Below, in pieces: positions 1 through 8,083 of a DNA stretch of 64,000 bases. The notes beneath the pieces were generated by a model. That model was given only the letters and a program-made list of their open reading frames with translations, had not been told where the DNA came from and made no database searches. A program made the translations under genes and the position numbers. The stretch covers positions 310,001-374,000 of the forward strand of contig NZ_JAIVAF010000001.1 of assembly GCF_020171805.1 (NCBI RefSeq), in the 5' to 3' direction. Source of the stretch: Guptibacillus algicola (lineage in GTDB: Bacteria > Bacillota > Bacilli > Bacillales > Guptibacillaceae). Positions within the stretch are counted from its first letter, which is position 1. Each line of letters begins with the position of its first letter.

Positions 1-253
1 GAATCGCATAGCTATAATGCGTAAAAGCACCTGGGTTAATGATGATGCCCTTGGAATTCTCTGCTTCGTGAATCCAATCGATCAAATCACCTTCGTGATT
101 CGACTGCTTGAAAGTGAGAGTCATACCATGCTTTTGGGCTAAGTCATTTAAGCGCATTTCTAACGTCTCCAATGTCTCGTTACCATAAATCCCTGGTTCT
201 CTTTTGCCCAATCGATTTAAGTTCGGCCCATTTAGTACGTAATAATTGTTCAT
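1..253 (-). CDS. aroQ: 3-dehydroquinate dehydratase, type II (partial)
   Basis: Type II dehydroquinase of the shikimate pathway, converting 3-dehydroquinate to 3-dehydroshikimate in the cytoplasm. Only the first 84 codons are inside the window; the 3' part lies beyond the left edge. The visible part holds the family hallmarks: [18 protein letters not shown] near the N-terminus, [15 protein letters not shown] in the middle and [13 protein letters not shown] at the edge, including the catalytic Tyr (about residue 22) and the loop Arg. Two ATG codons adjoin (256 and 253); the second is chosen because it stands 6 nt from the AAAGGGG ribosome site. The gene sits at the place of B. subtilis yqhS, downstream of yqhR. 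Confidence 0.93.
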   Translation of the reverse strand, partial: MNNYYVLNGPNLNRLGKREPGIYGNETLETLEMRLNDLAQKHGMTLTFKQSNHEGDLIDWIHEAENSKGIIINPGAFTHYSYAI

Positions 254-321
254 CATAAGCCCCTTTACGATCTATGAGTTTTAGAAGATCCAATACTCTG
301 TTAAAGACTACAGATATTCAT

Positions 322-353
322 GAAAAAAAAGAAGAATGTTCCATGAACATTCT
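322..353 (-). terminator. Rho-independent terminator after yqhR
   Basis: Perfect 9-bp stem (AGAATGTTC / GAACATTCT, 3-nt loop, 333-353) followed on the minus strand by a run of eight T after TC. It lies 9 nt past the yqhR stop and separates yqhR from aroQ. Confidence 0.85.
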
Positions 354-362
354 ACCATAGCT

Positions 363-884
363 TCATTTGTTTGAATAGGACGCGCCATTTTGCTGGTTTT
401 CATGGTATTCAAATGAAATAGAATACCCAATAAACACACCATATAAAACATAGAGACATAAAGTAGTAACAATCGTATTCTTATCAAGCTTCATCATTGA
501 AGGAAGATCAGGAAACATCGGGTTTAATAAGTAGAAGACGATAAACCAGAGTACAATGCCATATCCTAAACCAGCCAGCATATTGTTTATTTTCACCATC
601 GTTGCACGGTAGATAAAAGCTACCCCGATTGAGACGATTGCAATTGCGATAATACCGATCCACTGTCCTAAATGCTCGTTTTTCCATTCTCCTAGCGCCC
701 AAGGTGAGAGAATGAGAGAGGGAGGAATCTTTGTGAATTTAAATAAGTACGTCACATAACCGATCAATCCCCATATTAATCCTCCAGCTATACCTATATT
801 GATAACTTTCGTTGTAAAACTAAGCGGTTGCTCTTTCTTATTTTGTTCTAATTCTTGACCATCCTTTTGGCTCTCGTTTTCCAT
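363..884 (-). CDS. yqhR: YqhR-like conserved membrane protein
   Basis: A 173-residue integral membrane protein of unknown function. A charged, Gln/Lys/Glu-rich N-terminal tail of about 22 residues is followed by four hydrophobic segments (about 26-48, 73-92, 103-121 and 136-155). Motifs PWALGEWKNE and YSISFEYHE are shared with B. subtilis YqhR as I remember it. The ATG at 884 follows a good CGGAGGTG site. It is monocistronic by its own terminator, and diverges from yqhQ across a 220-nt intergenic region. No catalytic motif is visible, so no function is assigned. Confidence 0.85.
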   Translation of the reverse strand: MENESQKDGQELEQNKKEQPLSFTTKVINIGIAGGLIWGLIGYVTYLFKFTKIPPSLILSPWALGEWKNEHLGQWIGIIAIAIVSIGVAFIYRATMVKINNMLAGLGYGIVLWFIVFYLLNPMFPDLPSMMKLDKNTIVTTLCLYVLYGVFIGYSISFEYHENQQNGASYSNK

Positions 885-1057
885 GTCTACACCTCCGATA
901 CTAGTCTCTCCCGGAAAACAAGTGATTATTTATCTATAATTCACCTATTGAGGCGATTAAAAAAAAGTTTGTTGGGGAAAATGAATATTAACATCGCTTA
1001 CCTAGAGGTTTTCCCGTGTTTCTTGTAGAATGTAAGAAAGACATTTACAAGGTTTTG

Positions 1058-1075
1058 GAATGAATTACTTCATTC
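1058..1075. repeat. Inverted repeat upstream of yqhQ
   Basis: GAATGAA-TTAC-TTCATTC, a perfect 7-4-7 inverted repeat, about 30 nt upstream of the yqhQ start. A second TAGAATG at 1026-1032 could pair with CATTCTA at 1071-1077. It may be an operator or an RNA hairpin; no family of regulator is recognised. Confidence 0.4.
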
Positions 1076-1105
1076 TACTTAAACAAAATAGGTTGGTGAG
1101 AGATA

Positions 1106-2053
1106 TTGTCAGACACAAAAAAGCCCGCATATGGAGGGCAGGCGGTTGTTGAAGGTGTGATGTTTCAAGGAAAACATACTTCTGTAACTGCAATTAGACG
1201 GAAAGATGATTCGATCGATTATCTTGAGATACCAAAAAAACCAAAGCCGATCATATCTAAATTAAAAAAGATTCCTTTCATTAGAGGTGTCGTAGCCATT
1301 ATTGATGCAAGTGGAAATGGTACGAAGCACCTTAATTTCTCATCTGAGCGGTATGATATAGACCCATCTGAAGATGAAGAAGCGCTTAAAAAGGAAGAAC
1401 CTTCAAAAATGACGTTTTTGCTTGGAGCTGCTGCTCTTGGTGTAATCTCTTTTGCTTTTGTCAAAACTGTTTTCACATTATTACCTGCTCTTGCAGCTGC
1501 TTCATTGGAATTTATTTTTCCTGGGCACGTCATCCAAAATATTATCGAAGGTGTTATCAAACTCATTTTGCTACTCGGATATATTTATTTCATATCCCTA
1601 ACACCTATCGTTAAACGAGTTTTTCAATACCACGGAGCAGAACATAAAGTGATCAATGCTTATGAAGCAGGATTACCCATCACTGTTGAAAATGTTCAGA
1701 GTCAGTCACGACTTCACTTTAGATGTGGTAGTAGCTTCATACTATTCACAGTAGTGATCGGAGTATTCATATACTTAATGGTACCCTCTGATCCACTTTT
1801 AGTAAGGCTTCTCTATCGTGTATTGCTAATACCGGTAGTACTCGGAGTTTCTTTTGAAGTACTACAGTTAACAAATAAATTTCGAAACATTCCCGTATTA
1901 CGAGGACTAGGTTATCCAGGTCTATGGGTACAGCTTCTGACCACAAAGAACCCTGACGACAAACAAGTTGAAGTTGCTATTTGTTCCTTTAAAGAATTAC
2001 TTGCACGTGATAAGAAGCATGAAGAAGAATCAACAAGCACACAAGTTGTTTAA
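1106..2053 (+). CDS. yqhQ: DUF1385 membrane protein YqhQ
   Basis: A 315-residue DUF1385 family protein. It has the family signature YGGQAVVEGVMF at residues 9-20, hydrophobic segments near 105-135, 147-168, 210-227 and 237-255, and the conserved YHGAEHKVINAYE (175-187) and RCGSS (206-210) motifs. In B. subtilis YqhQ is a metal-dependent membrane protein of ill-defined role (the family is sometimes called a predicted metal-dependent enzyme); the HGAEH motif could bind metal, which is inference. Start is TTG at 1106 with only a weak GGTGAG site. It is followed 22 nt later by yqhP, so the two are probably co-transcribed up to the terminator at 2471. Confidence 0.9.
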   Translation: MSDTKKPAYGGQAVVEGVMFQGKHTSVTAIRRKDDSIDYLEIPKKPKPIISKLKKIPFIRGVVAIIDASGNGTKHLNFSSERYDIDPSEDEEALKKEEPSKMTFLLGAAALGVISFAFVKTVFTLLPALAAASLEFIFPGHVIQNIIEGVIKLILLLGYIYFISLTPIVKRVFQYHGAEHKVINAYEAGLPITVENVQSQSRLHFRCGSSFILFTVVIGVFIYLMVPSDPLLVRLLYRVLLIPVVLGVSFEVLQLTNKFRNIPVLRGLGYPGLWVQLLTTKNPDDKQVEVAICSFKELLARDKKHEEESTSTQVV

Positions 2054-2075
2054 TGACGAACAGGAGGTGAATCAT

Positions 2076-2465
2076 TTGTCACGCCGTGTTGTTCAACCTC
2101 TTATTTATACAATTATAGGTCTTGCTGCCATCGGATTTATTTGGAAACTGTTTTCTGATCCAACGGGTCTCCTAAAACAACTTCTAATCACCGCTGCAAT
2201 CGCAGTTATTGTGATTATGATTATCCGTAGATTCATGACAAAAAGGATGGGTAAACCAAACTCTGCATACCAGAAAGCTGCGAAGCAATCTTCTAAACTG
2301 CAGAAGAAACGAGTCGCTTCCCGAAAAAGCGCCCCTCATCTAAAGGTTATTCCATCAAAGCGCTTAGTACCTAAAAAACGTCCATTAAATGATGATAAAA
2401 AGCCGAATCCCTTTACCGTTATCGAAGGTAGAAAAGGCAAGAAGAAAAATCGCGCACTTTTTTAA
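2076..2465 (+). CDS. yqhP: SA1362-family membrane protein YqhP
   Basis: A 129-residue small membrane protein: two hydrophobic segments at about 7-22 and 32-50, then a very basic tail rich in Lys/Arg that ends in a GKKKNRALF stretch. This matches the B. subtilis YqhP / SA1362 family plan. The start chosen is TTG at 2076 because a perfect AGGAGG lies 7 nt upstream; the frame is open further upstream (ATG at 1968) but that part overlaps yqhQ and has no ribosome site. The function is unknown. The basic tail could contact RNA or membrane, which is inference. Confidence 0.8.
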   Translation: MSRRVVQPLIYTIIGLAAIGFIWKLFSDPTGLLKQLLITAAIAVIVIMIIRRFMTKRMGKPNSAYQKAAKQSSKLQKKRVASRKSAPHLKVIPSKRLVPKKRPLNDDKKPNPFTVIEGRKGKKKNRALF

Positions 2466-2470
2466 GATGC

Positions 2471-2507
2471 AAAAAGGTGGCTGAGATTACGCTCAGCCAC
2501 CTTTTTT
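2471..2507 (+). terminator. Bidirectional terminator between yqhP and yqhO
   Basis: A 15-bp stem (AAAAAGGTGGCTGAG / CTCAGCCACCTTTTT, 2471-2485 and 2492-2506) with T runs on either strand. It serves the convergent yqhP (plus) and yqhO (minus). Confidence 0.9.
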
Positions 2508-2517
2508 TGTGATTAGG

Positions 2518-3432
2518 CTATCTGTTAAACCTTACTGATTCCGGTAACTTTCTCCATTTTCTCAAAAACTGCTCCGTACGTTCTCTTCCAAAAGAGATGA
2601 GTTTCTTCTGCTCTTGTCGTTCTAATGAAAAATCTGTTGTAATCCCTTGTTTAATCGGTATAAATACAATGTTTTGTGCTTTTTGTTTTTCGATATACCG
2701 TGCATCATGTGCCTCTTTCATTGTTTCAAATAACGCTTGGTACAATTCGATGGCGTTCTTGATTTTGTGTCCAGGAATCTTGTCAAAGCTTGCACTCAGT
2801 TGAAACCCTAATACAGGTCGAAGTTGTTTATTTGACTCCTGGGGCTTAAACACCCAAAGTGGAAAATTACTCAATATCCCTCCATCTACTATAAGATGTT
2901 TCTTTCCATCAATTGTATAAAGGGGATGCGGCTTAAAAAAGAAAGGCAGGCCAGCACTCATTCTAACTGCTTTGGCAATTGAGAATTGCTCAGGTACAAA
3001 TCCATACTGCTCCAAGTCATCAGGAATGACGATCAGCCTTCCTCGCGTTATGTCAGATGCAATAATTTTCAGGGAACCTTCCTCAATGTCACCAAACGTC
3101 TCAATCCCTTTTTTCTTAAGCAATCCATGAACCCACTTTTCAAGATCCTTTCCGGAATAAAGTCCAAGTTTCCAGTAAAGCATCAACCATCTCATCAAAG
3201 GGAAAGTAAAGCCTGGTTTACGATCTAGTAGCGCTTTAAGATTCGTATCAAGAAGGATCGCTTCAATTTCATCACCTTTGTATCCCGCTGTGATAAGAGC
3301 GGCGATTAATGCACCAGCACTTGTGCCTGCAGTGCGTTTAAACTGTAGTCCTCTATCTTCAACAGCTTGTAATGCTCCTACAAGTGCGATTCCCTTTACT
3401 CCTCCACCAGAAAAGACACCGTCAATATACAC
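2518..3432 (-). CDS. yqhO: Patatin-like phospholipase YqhO
   Basis: A 304-residue patatin-like lipid acyl hydrolase, probably cytosolic (no signal peptide). All family elements are present in order: oxyanion loop GGGVKG (9-14), nucleophile elbow GTSAG with Ser38, and the catalytic Asp in DGG (Asp183). A Ser-Asp dyad enzyme is therefore expected to be active; the natural substrate is unknown. The start is GTG at 3432, behind an AAGGGGTGG site 6 nt away. It lies downstream of mntR but is separated from it by a terminator. Confidence 0.9.
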   Translation of the reverse strand: MYIDGVFSGGGVKGIALVGALQAVEDRGLQFKRTAGTSAGALIAALITAGYKGDEIEAILLDTNLKALLDRKPGFTFPLMRWLMLYWKLGLYSGKDLEKWVHGLLKKKGIETFGDIEEGSLKIIASDITRGRLIVIPDDLEQYGFVPEQFSIAKAVRMSAGLPFFFKPHPLYTIDGKKHLIVDGGILSNFPLWVFKPQESNKQLRPVLGFQLSASFDKIPGHKIKNAIELYQALFETMKEAHDARYIEKQKAQNIVFIPIKQGITTDFSLERQEQKKLISFGRERTEQFLRKWRKLPESVRFNR

Positions 3433-3489
3433 GCACTACCACCCCTTCTCCTTATTAAATCGTAATCTTATAAGAGACAATTTAGTACA

Positions 3490-3524
3490 AAAAAAGAACA
3501 ATCCGATTACACTTCAGATTGTTC
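3490..3524 (-). terminator. Terminator at the end of mntR
   Basis: GAACAATC / GATTGTTC stem (3496-3503 and 3517-3524) followed on the minus strand by seven T. The 5' arm lies within the last codons of mntR. Confidence 0.8.
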
Positions 3525-3947
3525 GTCTTCTTCATTTTTACGTTGAACTTCACGCAGATCCCCAACACGGTCCTTTGTCTCTTCAAAATATTGAACAAGA
3601 TCTCCAATTCTGTCGATTGCATCCCAGCTAAGATGATGTTCAATGCCTTCGACATCTTCGTATATGTTTTCCTCATTAACTCCGATCACACTAAGAAATT
3701 GTTCGAGCAATGCGTGACGATCAACTAGTCTCTTACCTAGCTTTTTACCTTTAGGAGTTAGCATGAAGCCACGATATTTCTCATAAACCACATATTTACC
3801 TTTATCTAATTTTTGAATCATTTTGGTTACCGAGGAGGGATGTACCTCTAAAGCTTCTGCAATATCAGAAACGCGTGCATAACCTTTGTCGTCAATTAGT
3901 GAATAAATACGTTCTATATAATCTTCCATACTTGGAGTAGTGGCCAT
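3507..3947 (-). CDS. mntR: Manganese-responsive transcriptional regulator MntR
   Basis: A 146-residue DtxR-family repressor of manganese uptake. The winged helix occupies about residues 1-65 with the recognition helix [12 protein letters not shown]. All six manganese ligands known from B. subtilis MntR are kept with a +1 offset: Asp9, Glu12, His78, Glu100, Glu103 and His104. The protein should thus sense Mn2+ as in B. subtilis. Start is ATG at 3947 behind TGGAGGG; a longer open frame upstream (to 4019) has no ribosome site. It stands beside a metal-independent (B12) ribonucleotide reductase, which is unusual. A sigma-A type promoter is visible upstream; no clear MntR box was found. Confidence 0.95.
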   Translation of the reverse strand: MATTPSMEDYIERIYSLIDDKGYARVSDIAEALEVHPSSVTKMIQKLDKGKYVVYEKYRGFMLTPKGKKLGKRLVDRHALLEQFLSVIGVNEENIYEDVEGIEHHLSWDAIDRIGDLVQYFEETKDRVGDLREVQRKNEEDEQSEV

Positions 3948-3990
3948 TGGATTCCCTCCATCTTTTATTCCATTTGAGCCAATCAATAAA

Positions 3991-4019
3991 AGCATACACC
4001 ATAGTATGGGCTGAGACAA
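3991..4019 (-). promoter_or_regulatory. Likely mntR promoter
   Basis: TTGTCT (4019-4014), 17-bp spacer, TATGCT (3996-3991) on the minus strand, about 45 nt before the mntR start. It resembles a sigma-A promoter. Confidence 0.5.
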
Positions 4020-4090
4020 GGAAAGGTTCCTCTTCTCTATTATTAGAAAGCCCTTAGTACCACAGCTATACTTTAATAGCTCTTCTCACA

Positions 4091-4126
4091 AAAAGACAAG
4101 GAATAAGCGAATTCGCTTATTCCTTG
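4091..4126 (-). terminator. Terminator of nrdJ (30-bp palindrome)
   Basis: A perfect 30-bp palindrome (4097-4126; arms CAAGGAATAAGCGAA) just past the nrdJ stop, followed on the minus strand by TCTTTTTG. The strength and the T run indicate a transcription terminator. Confidence 0.85.
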
Positions 4127-4143
4127 CAAAGCATCACTTTCAA

Positions 4144-6708
4144 TTAAAGCCCACATTTTAATTGAGCATTACAATTATCACATGTGTTGCACCCGCCTAT
4201 TTCTTTCACTTGTCCTTGTCTACACACAGGACACGTATTACCTACTTCTGAACCAATCGTAACATCTGTTGATCTTAAGTCTGTGATGGTATCAACAAGT
4301 ACAACTTGCTTCTTTTCTTCCATTCCATCTTCAAACTCAAGCTGTTCGAATGAATTCTCTTCAGCCTTCAAAGTTAGTACCTGTGAGTCACGACTACCAT
4401 CAACATAAACTGTTCCGCCTTTGGCACCACCATGATAAAGACGCTCGTAAACTTCCTCTACTTGTTTTACCGTATAGCCTTTCGGAGCATTTACCGTCTT
4501 GGATATTGAGCTATCCACCCATCTTTGAATGACACACTGTGTATCAGCATGTTCTTCAGGAGCAAGTTCCATAGCTGAAACAAACCACTCGGGAAGTGTC
4601 TCAGTATCAGCCTCAGGATTTCGTGAATAGTACTCTTCAACAATATCTGCTTTTACTTCGATAAACTTCCCAAGACGTCCACTTCTGTAATAGGAGAAGG
4701 AGAAGTATGGTTCGAGACCCGTAGATACACCTACCATCGTCCCTGTGCTTCCTGTAGGCGCGACAGTTAGTAAGTGAGAGTTCCGTATTCCGTAATCAAG
4801 AATGCTTTCCCTGATATCGTTAGGCATCTGTTGCATGTAACCTGTATTGACGAAAGCCTCACGTAGGCGATTGGTCTCAACGTCTGTTTTTGCTTCAAGG
4901 AATGGGAAGCTTCCTTTTTCTTTTGCGAGTTCGACTGATGCACGATAAGCAGTCGTTGCAATCGTCTCAAATATTTGATCTGTCAGCTTGTTTCCTTCTT
5001 CAGAACCATAAATTGTTTCAGTGTAAATGAGAAGGTCATGTAATCCCATGACACCAAGACCAACTCGTCTCTCGCCAAGCGCTTGCGTTTCGTTATCTTT
5101 TAGGAAGTATGGCGTAGCGTTAATAACGTTGTCCTGCATTCGGACGCCCACTTCAACCGTTTCTCTTAACTTATCAAAGTCAACCGTTTTTGTATCTTTA
5201 TCTGCCATTTCAGCAAGGTTTACCGCTGCTAGATTGCATACGCTGTACGGAGCTAGAGGCTGTTCACCACATGGGTTTGTAGCGACCACTTTTTGTCCAT
5301 ATGAAGTTGCATTCGTTTTCTCATTGGCATTATCAATAAAGAAAATACCTGGTTCTGCAGAGTACGTTGCACAAATATTAATCAGATCCCAAAGTTCTTT
5401 CGCCTTTACCTTACGATAAGTGCGTACAGGAAATCCTTGCGCTTCCCAATCTCGTACATCTCCACTTTCATGCCACTTCTCGTTATAGATTTCCATTTGC
5501 TCTTTTGTATAGTTTTCTACATCTGGAAACTTGAGTTCATAGTATTCATCTTTTTCTACAGCATCCATAAAATCTTTTGTCAAACAGACTGAAATGTTCG
5601 CTCCCGTTAGGAAATCCGGATTGTGCACAGAATAAGTTCCTCCTGTAAGAATCTTTTCGTGTGCATTTTGGATAACCTTTTCTTCAAAGCCTCCATACCC
5701 CTGGATGCTTCGGTAGTTAAGAATGCTTTGATACATAGACCGCTCAGTTTCTGTAAGCGGGGTAAACTTCAACTTATCTTCTGCAAGCTTTTTAATCTGC
5801 TCATCTTGTGTATTTTCTACAAGGTAACGTAAGATTCTCGAATTTTGCATCTTAGAGATGATGAATTCAATAATGTCCGGGTGCCAATCTGCTAGCATGA
5901 TCATTTGTGCACCACGTCTTGAACCACCTTGTTCAACCAAGTGAGTCAATTTCGCAATATCATCTAACCAGGAAACCGATCCTGATGATTTTCCATTTAC
6001 ACCTCTTGCAAGGGCGTTTCGAGGGCGTAAGCTTGAACCGTTCGTACCAACTCCCCCGCCTCGACTCATGATTTCCATCACTTGTTTACGATGTTCAGAG
6101 ATTCCTTCTCTTGAATCCTGAGGATAAGGCATCACATAGCAGTTAAAATACGTAACTTCAGTTTCTGCTCCTGCGCCATATAGGACACGACCAGCAGGAA
6201 CGAAATTCATTGAAGAAAGTTCTTTATAAAAACGATCTTCCCAATACTCTTTTTCTCCACTGGTTGTCTCTACTTCTGCAAGACCACGTGCATTTCTTCT
6301 AGCAATTTGCTCATAGTAAACTTCTAGGGGCTTCTCTATTACATCAAGAGACCGTACGATCATTCCTGATTCACGTTCTTCTTCTGAATCTAACACACCT
6401 ATATAATCCTCATGGACAGCAACATGTGCCTTTTTCGCCGAGTGGTCGACTTCTTCGATAAAGCCAAGACCTCGGGCAGGAAATTTCGGGTCTTCCTTTA
6501 TGGTAAGAACGACGAAATCTCCTTTTTTCAGGGTTCTTTTCTCGGTATCCTTAAAAGCATATCGATCCAACATTACCAGTCGACTTACCCCATCGTGACT
6601 TAAGTGCATATCATCAGTAATGGGATGAACCTGGGTAAACATTTCGATATCTTTGTTTAACTGCTCAATGTTGATTGACCTTCTTCTTTCTCCTGTCTTA
6701 ATGGTCAA
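4144..6708 (-). CDS. nrdJ: Adenosylcobalamin-dependent (class II) ribonucleotide reductase
   Basis: An 854-residue class II ribonucleotide reductase, which reduces ribonucleotides using an adenosylcobalamin-generated thiyl radical and needs neither oxygen nor a Mn/Fe cofactor. Key residues: Cys190 (TYFNCYVMP) and Cys491 (CNLAAVNL) as the reducible pair, Cys480 in NPCGEQ as the radical cysteine with Asn478 and Glu482. The C-terminus carries clustered cysteines (CPVCRQG...CNTCDNCNAQLKCGL), the redox-relay or zinc tail of this family. B. subtilis has no such gene between mntR and lipM, so this is an insertion relative to it. Upstream lie two NrdR-type boxes and a promoter with a LexA-like palindrome, and the gene has its own terminator. 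Start ATG 6708 follows an AGGGG-type site. Confidence 0.95.
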   Translation of the reverse strand: MTIKTGERRRSINIEQLNKDIEMFTQVHPITDDMHLSHDGVSRLVMLDRYAFKDTEKRTLKKGDFVVLTIKEDPKFPARGLGFIEEVDHSAKKAHVAVHEDYIGVLDSEEERESGMIVRSLDVIEKPLEVYYEQIARRNARGLAEVETTSGEKEYWEDRFYKELSSMNFVPAGRVLYGAGAETEVTYFNCYVMPYPQDSREGISEHRKQVMEIMSRGGGVGTNGSSLRPRNALARGVNGKSSGSVSWLDDIAKLTHLVEQGGSRRGAQMIMLADWHPDIIEFIISKMQNSRILRYLVENTQDEQIKKLAEDKLKFTPLTETERSMYQSILNYRSIQGYGGFEEKVIQNAHEKILTGGTYSVHNPDFLTGANISVCLTKDFMDAVEKDEYYELKFPDVENYTKEQMEIYNEKWHESGDVRDWEAQGFPVRTYRKVKAKELWDLINICATYSAEPGIFFIDNANEKTNATSYGQKVVATNPCGEQPLAPYSVCNLAAVNLAEMADKDTKTVDFDKLRETVEVGVRMQDNVINATPYFLKDNETQALGERRVGLGVMGLHDLLIYTETIYGSEEGNKLTDQIFETIATTAYRASVELAKEKGSFPFLEAKTDVETNRLREAFVNTGYMQQMPNDIRESILDYGIRNSHLLTVAPTGSTGTMVGVSTGLEPYFSFSYYRSGRLGKFIEVKADIVEEYYSRNPEADTETLPEWFVSAMELAPEEHADTQCVIQRWVDSSISKTVNAPKGYTVKQVEEVYERLYHGGAKGGTVYVDGSRDSQVLTLKAEENSFEQLEFEDGMEEKKQVVLVDTITDLRSTDVTIGSEVGNTCPVCRQGQVKEIGGCNTCDNCNAQLKCGL

Positions 6709-6821
6709 TTGAACCCCTCCGTTTCAAAATCTTATTTGTCTCTACCTACAGCGATGTAAAAACTCGTAATGTATCGTCTGGATTAATAGTAGCACATGTC
6801 CATTCGTGAGACAATCATTTT

Positions 6822-6870
6822 CGCCTACATATAGTGCTAATAAATATTATGTATACACTATATATAGTGA
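6822..6870 (-). promoter_or_regulatory. Tandem NrdR boxes upstream of nrdJ
   Basis: The distal box ACACTATATATAGTGA (6855-6870) matches the known NrdR consensus acaCwAtATaTwgtgt at nearly every position. A second box at 6822-6837 matches 11 of 16 positions (core CTACATATAGTG). They start 33 bp apart, about three helical turns, the usual spacing for NrdR boxes. They lie 114-162 nt before the nrdJ start. A TTGACA hexamer sits just upstream (6898-6893), but no good -10 is paired with it. Confidence 0.8.
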
Positions 6871-7031
6871 TTCGTCATAATTCTTCTCAATTTGTCAACT
6901 TTCAAATTCAGAGAATTCGACTGAAAACAAACGCTTTTGATAGCTGGACACCTTATAATCCTTAAAAAAGAGAAAATTTGTTAATTGCTTTTTTCTTATA
7001 TCGTTTTTAACATTTGTATTCTTACTCTACT

Positions 7032-7061
7032 AGAGTAGAACACTTGTTCTAAATAAGTCAA
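7032..7061 (-). promoter_or_regulatory. Distal nrdJ promoter with LexA/DinR-like operator
   Basis: On the minus strand TTGACT (7061-7056), 18-bp spacer, TACTCT (7037-7032). The palindrome AGAACAAGTGTTCT (7050-7037) fills the spacer. It fits the Bacillus LexA (DinR) consensus CGAAC-RNRY-GTTYC except for the two outermost bases. It overlaps a second palindrome TACTCTA-C-TAGAGTA (7023-7037). The rest of 6709-7087 (379 nt without a gene) is AT-rich leader plus the NrdR boxes; no cobalamin riboswitch is visible. Confidence 0.5.
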
Positions 7062-7065
7062 TATG

Positions 7066-7088
7066 AAAAAGCACCCATTTCGGATGCT
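7066..7088 (-). terminator. Terminator of lipM
   Basis: AGCATCC / GGGTGCT stem with a 5-nt loop (7088-7082 and 7076-7070, one G-T pair) followed by TTTTC on the minus strand. It starts at the lipM stop codon. Confidence 0.7.
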
Positions 7089-7918
7089 TACTTTTTATAG
7101 TTCCATTCCTCACTCATATAACGCTCTTCTGCAAGCTCATTTACATACGTTTCCTGCTCTTGAGTCAGTTCAAATGGAACAAGCTCTATCCCAAGACCTT
7201 CCTCAAATCCATGATAAAATGCTTGGATTGCTTCTTCAATTGATACTCGGTTACTTCTTAACGCGTTAATCGCAACGGCTTTTTTTCTGAATCCACGTTG
7301 CATGCGTTCACGTATGCGATCATTCTTAAATTTAAAACAATCAAATAGTTTATCTTCATCAATATCTAGGAGAATCGATCCGTGCTGAAGAATGACGCCT
7401 TTTTGTCTCGTCTGTGCACTTCCGGCAACCTTTCTCCCTTCAACGACTAGTTCATAATAAGAAGGAGAGTCAAAACAAACGCCTGACCTAGGCGAGCGGA
7501 GTTCTGCTTTCTCCTCTTCAGATTGTGGAATTGCGAAGTACGCGTCTAGCCCTAGCTCAACAAAGCCAATTCTTAGGCCTTCTGAGATCACTCTGTACGC
7601 CTCTGTAACGGTTTTTGGCATGTTTGGATAATCTTCATTTACGATTACGCTATATGTAACTTCTTTATCGTGGAGAACAGCACGACCGCCTGTTGGCCTT
7701 CTAACAAATCCCAAATTGTATTTCTCTACTGCTGATAGATCAATATCTCGGTCTACTTGTTGAAAATAACCAACGGATAAAGTAGCTGGATCCCATCCAT
7801 AAAACCTTATTACTGGAGGGATTTCTCCTTCACTGTGCCATTTTAATAGAGCTTCATCAAGCGCCATATTATATGCAGGAGAACGGTTACCAGAATTAAT
7901 AAATGCCCATTGCTTCAT
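7088..7918 (-). CDS. lipM: Octanoyl-[acyl carrier protein]:protein octanoyltransferase LipM
   Basis: A 276-residue LipM of the biotin/lipoate ligase fold. It moves octanoate from ACP to GcvH, the first step of lipoate assembly in Bacilli. Visible motifs are [11 protein letters not shown] (73-83), the active-site cysteine Cys148 in GVCFDSPS, and the lysine motif GRKVAGSAQ (161-169). Length and order match B. subtilis LipM. The neighbourhood fits: the glycine cleavage operon that needs lipoylated GcvH starts 600 nt away beyond yqhL. Start ATG 7918 has an AAGGAG-like site. Its 3' end carries its own terminator. Confidence 0.95.
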   Translation of the reverse strand: MKQWAFINSGNRSPAYNMALDEALLKWHSEGEIPPVIRFYGWDPATLSVGYFQQVDRDIDLSAVEKYNLGFVRRPTGGRAVLHDKEVTYSVIVNEDYPNMPKTVTEAYRVISEGLRIGFVELGLDAYFAIPQSEEEKAELRSPRSGVCFDSPSYYELVVEGRKVAGSAQTRQKGVILQHGSILLDIDEDKLFDCFKFKNDRIRERMQRGFRKKAVAINALRSNRVSIEEAIQAFYHGFEEGLGIELVPFELTQEQETYVNELAEERYMSEEWNYKK

Positions 7919-8083
7919 ACAAATACTCCTTTGTCCTTCCAGATTTCCTTTAATCCTTTTTTAGTTTAGCAAAGCTAGGAAGAGATAACCAATAAACTTT
8001 CCTCCTAATTTCATATTTTCTTTTTGCGGAAAAGGCAAAAGACGTGTAAACTTAACATTGTCGATTTTAGTTGAAAGGGTGTA

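Noticed and set aside
4097-4126. Regulatory palindrome (MntR or other operator)
   Set aside because: The perfect 30-bp palindrome lies just after the nrdJ stop and is followed by a T run, so it is better explained as a terminator.
5027-5419. 130-codon plus-strand frame inside nrdJ
   Set aside because: Shadow of a strongly conserved enzyme; no ribosome site and no similarity.
6709-7087. Cobalamin riboswitch upstream of nrdJ
   Set aside because: Expected for a B12 enzyme leader, but no B12-box (AGCCAGGAGACCTGCC type) or matching stems could be found; only palindromic DNA sites are present.
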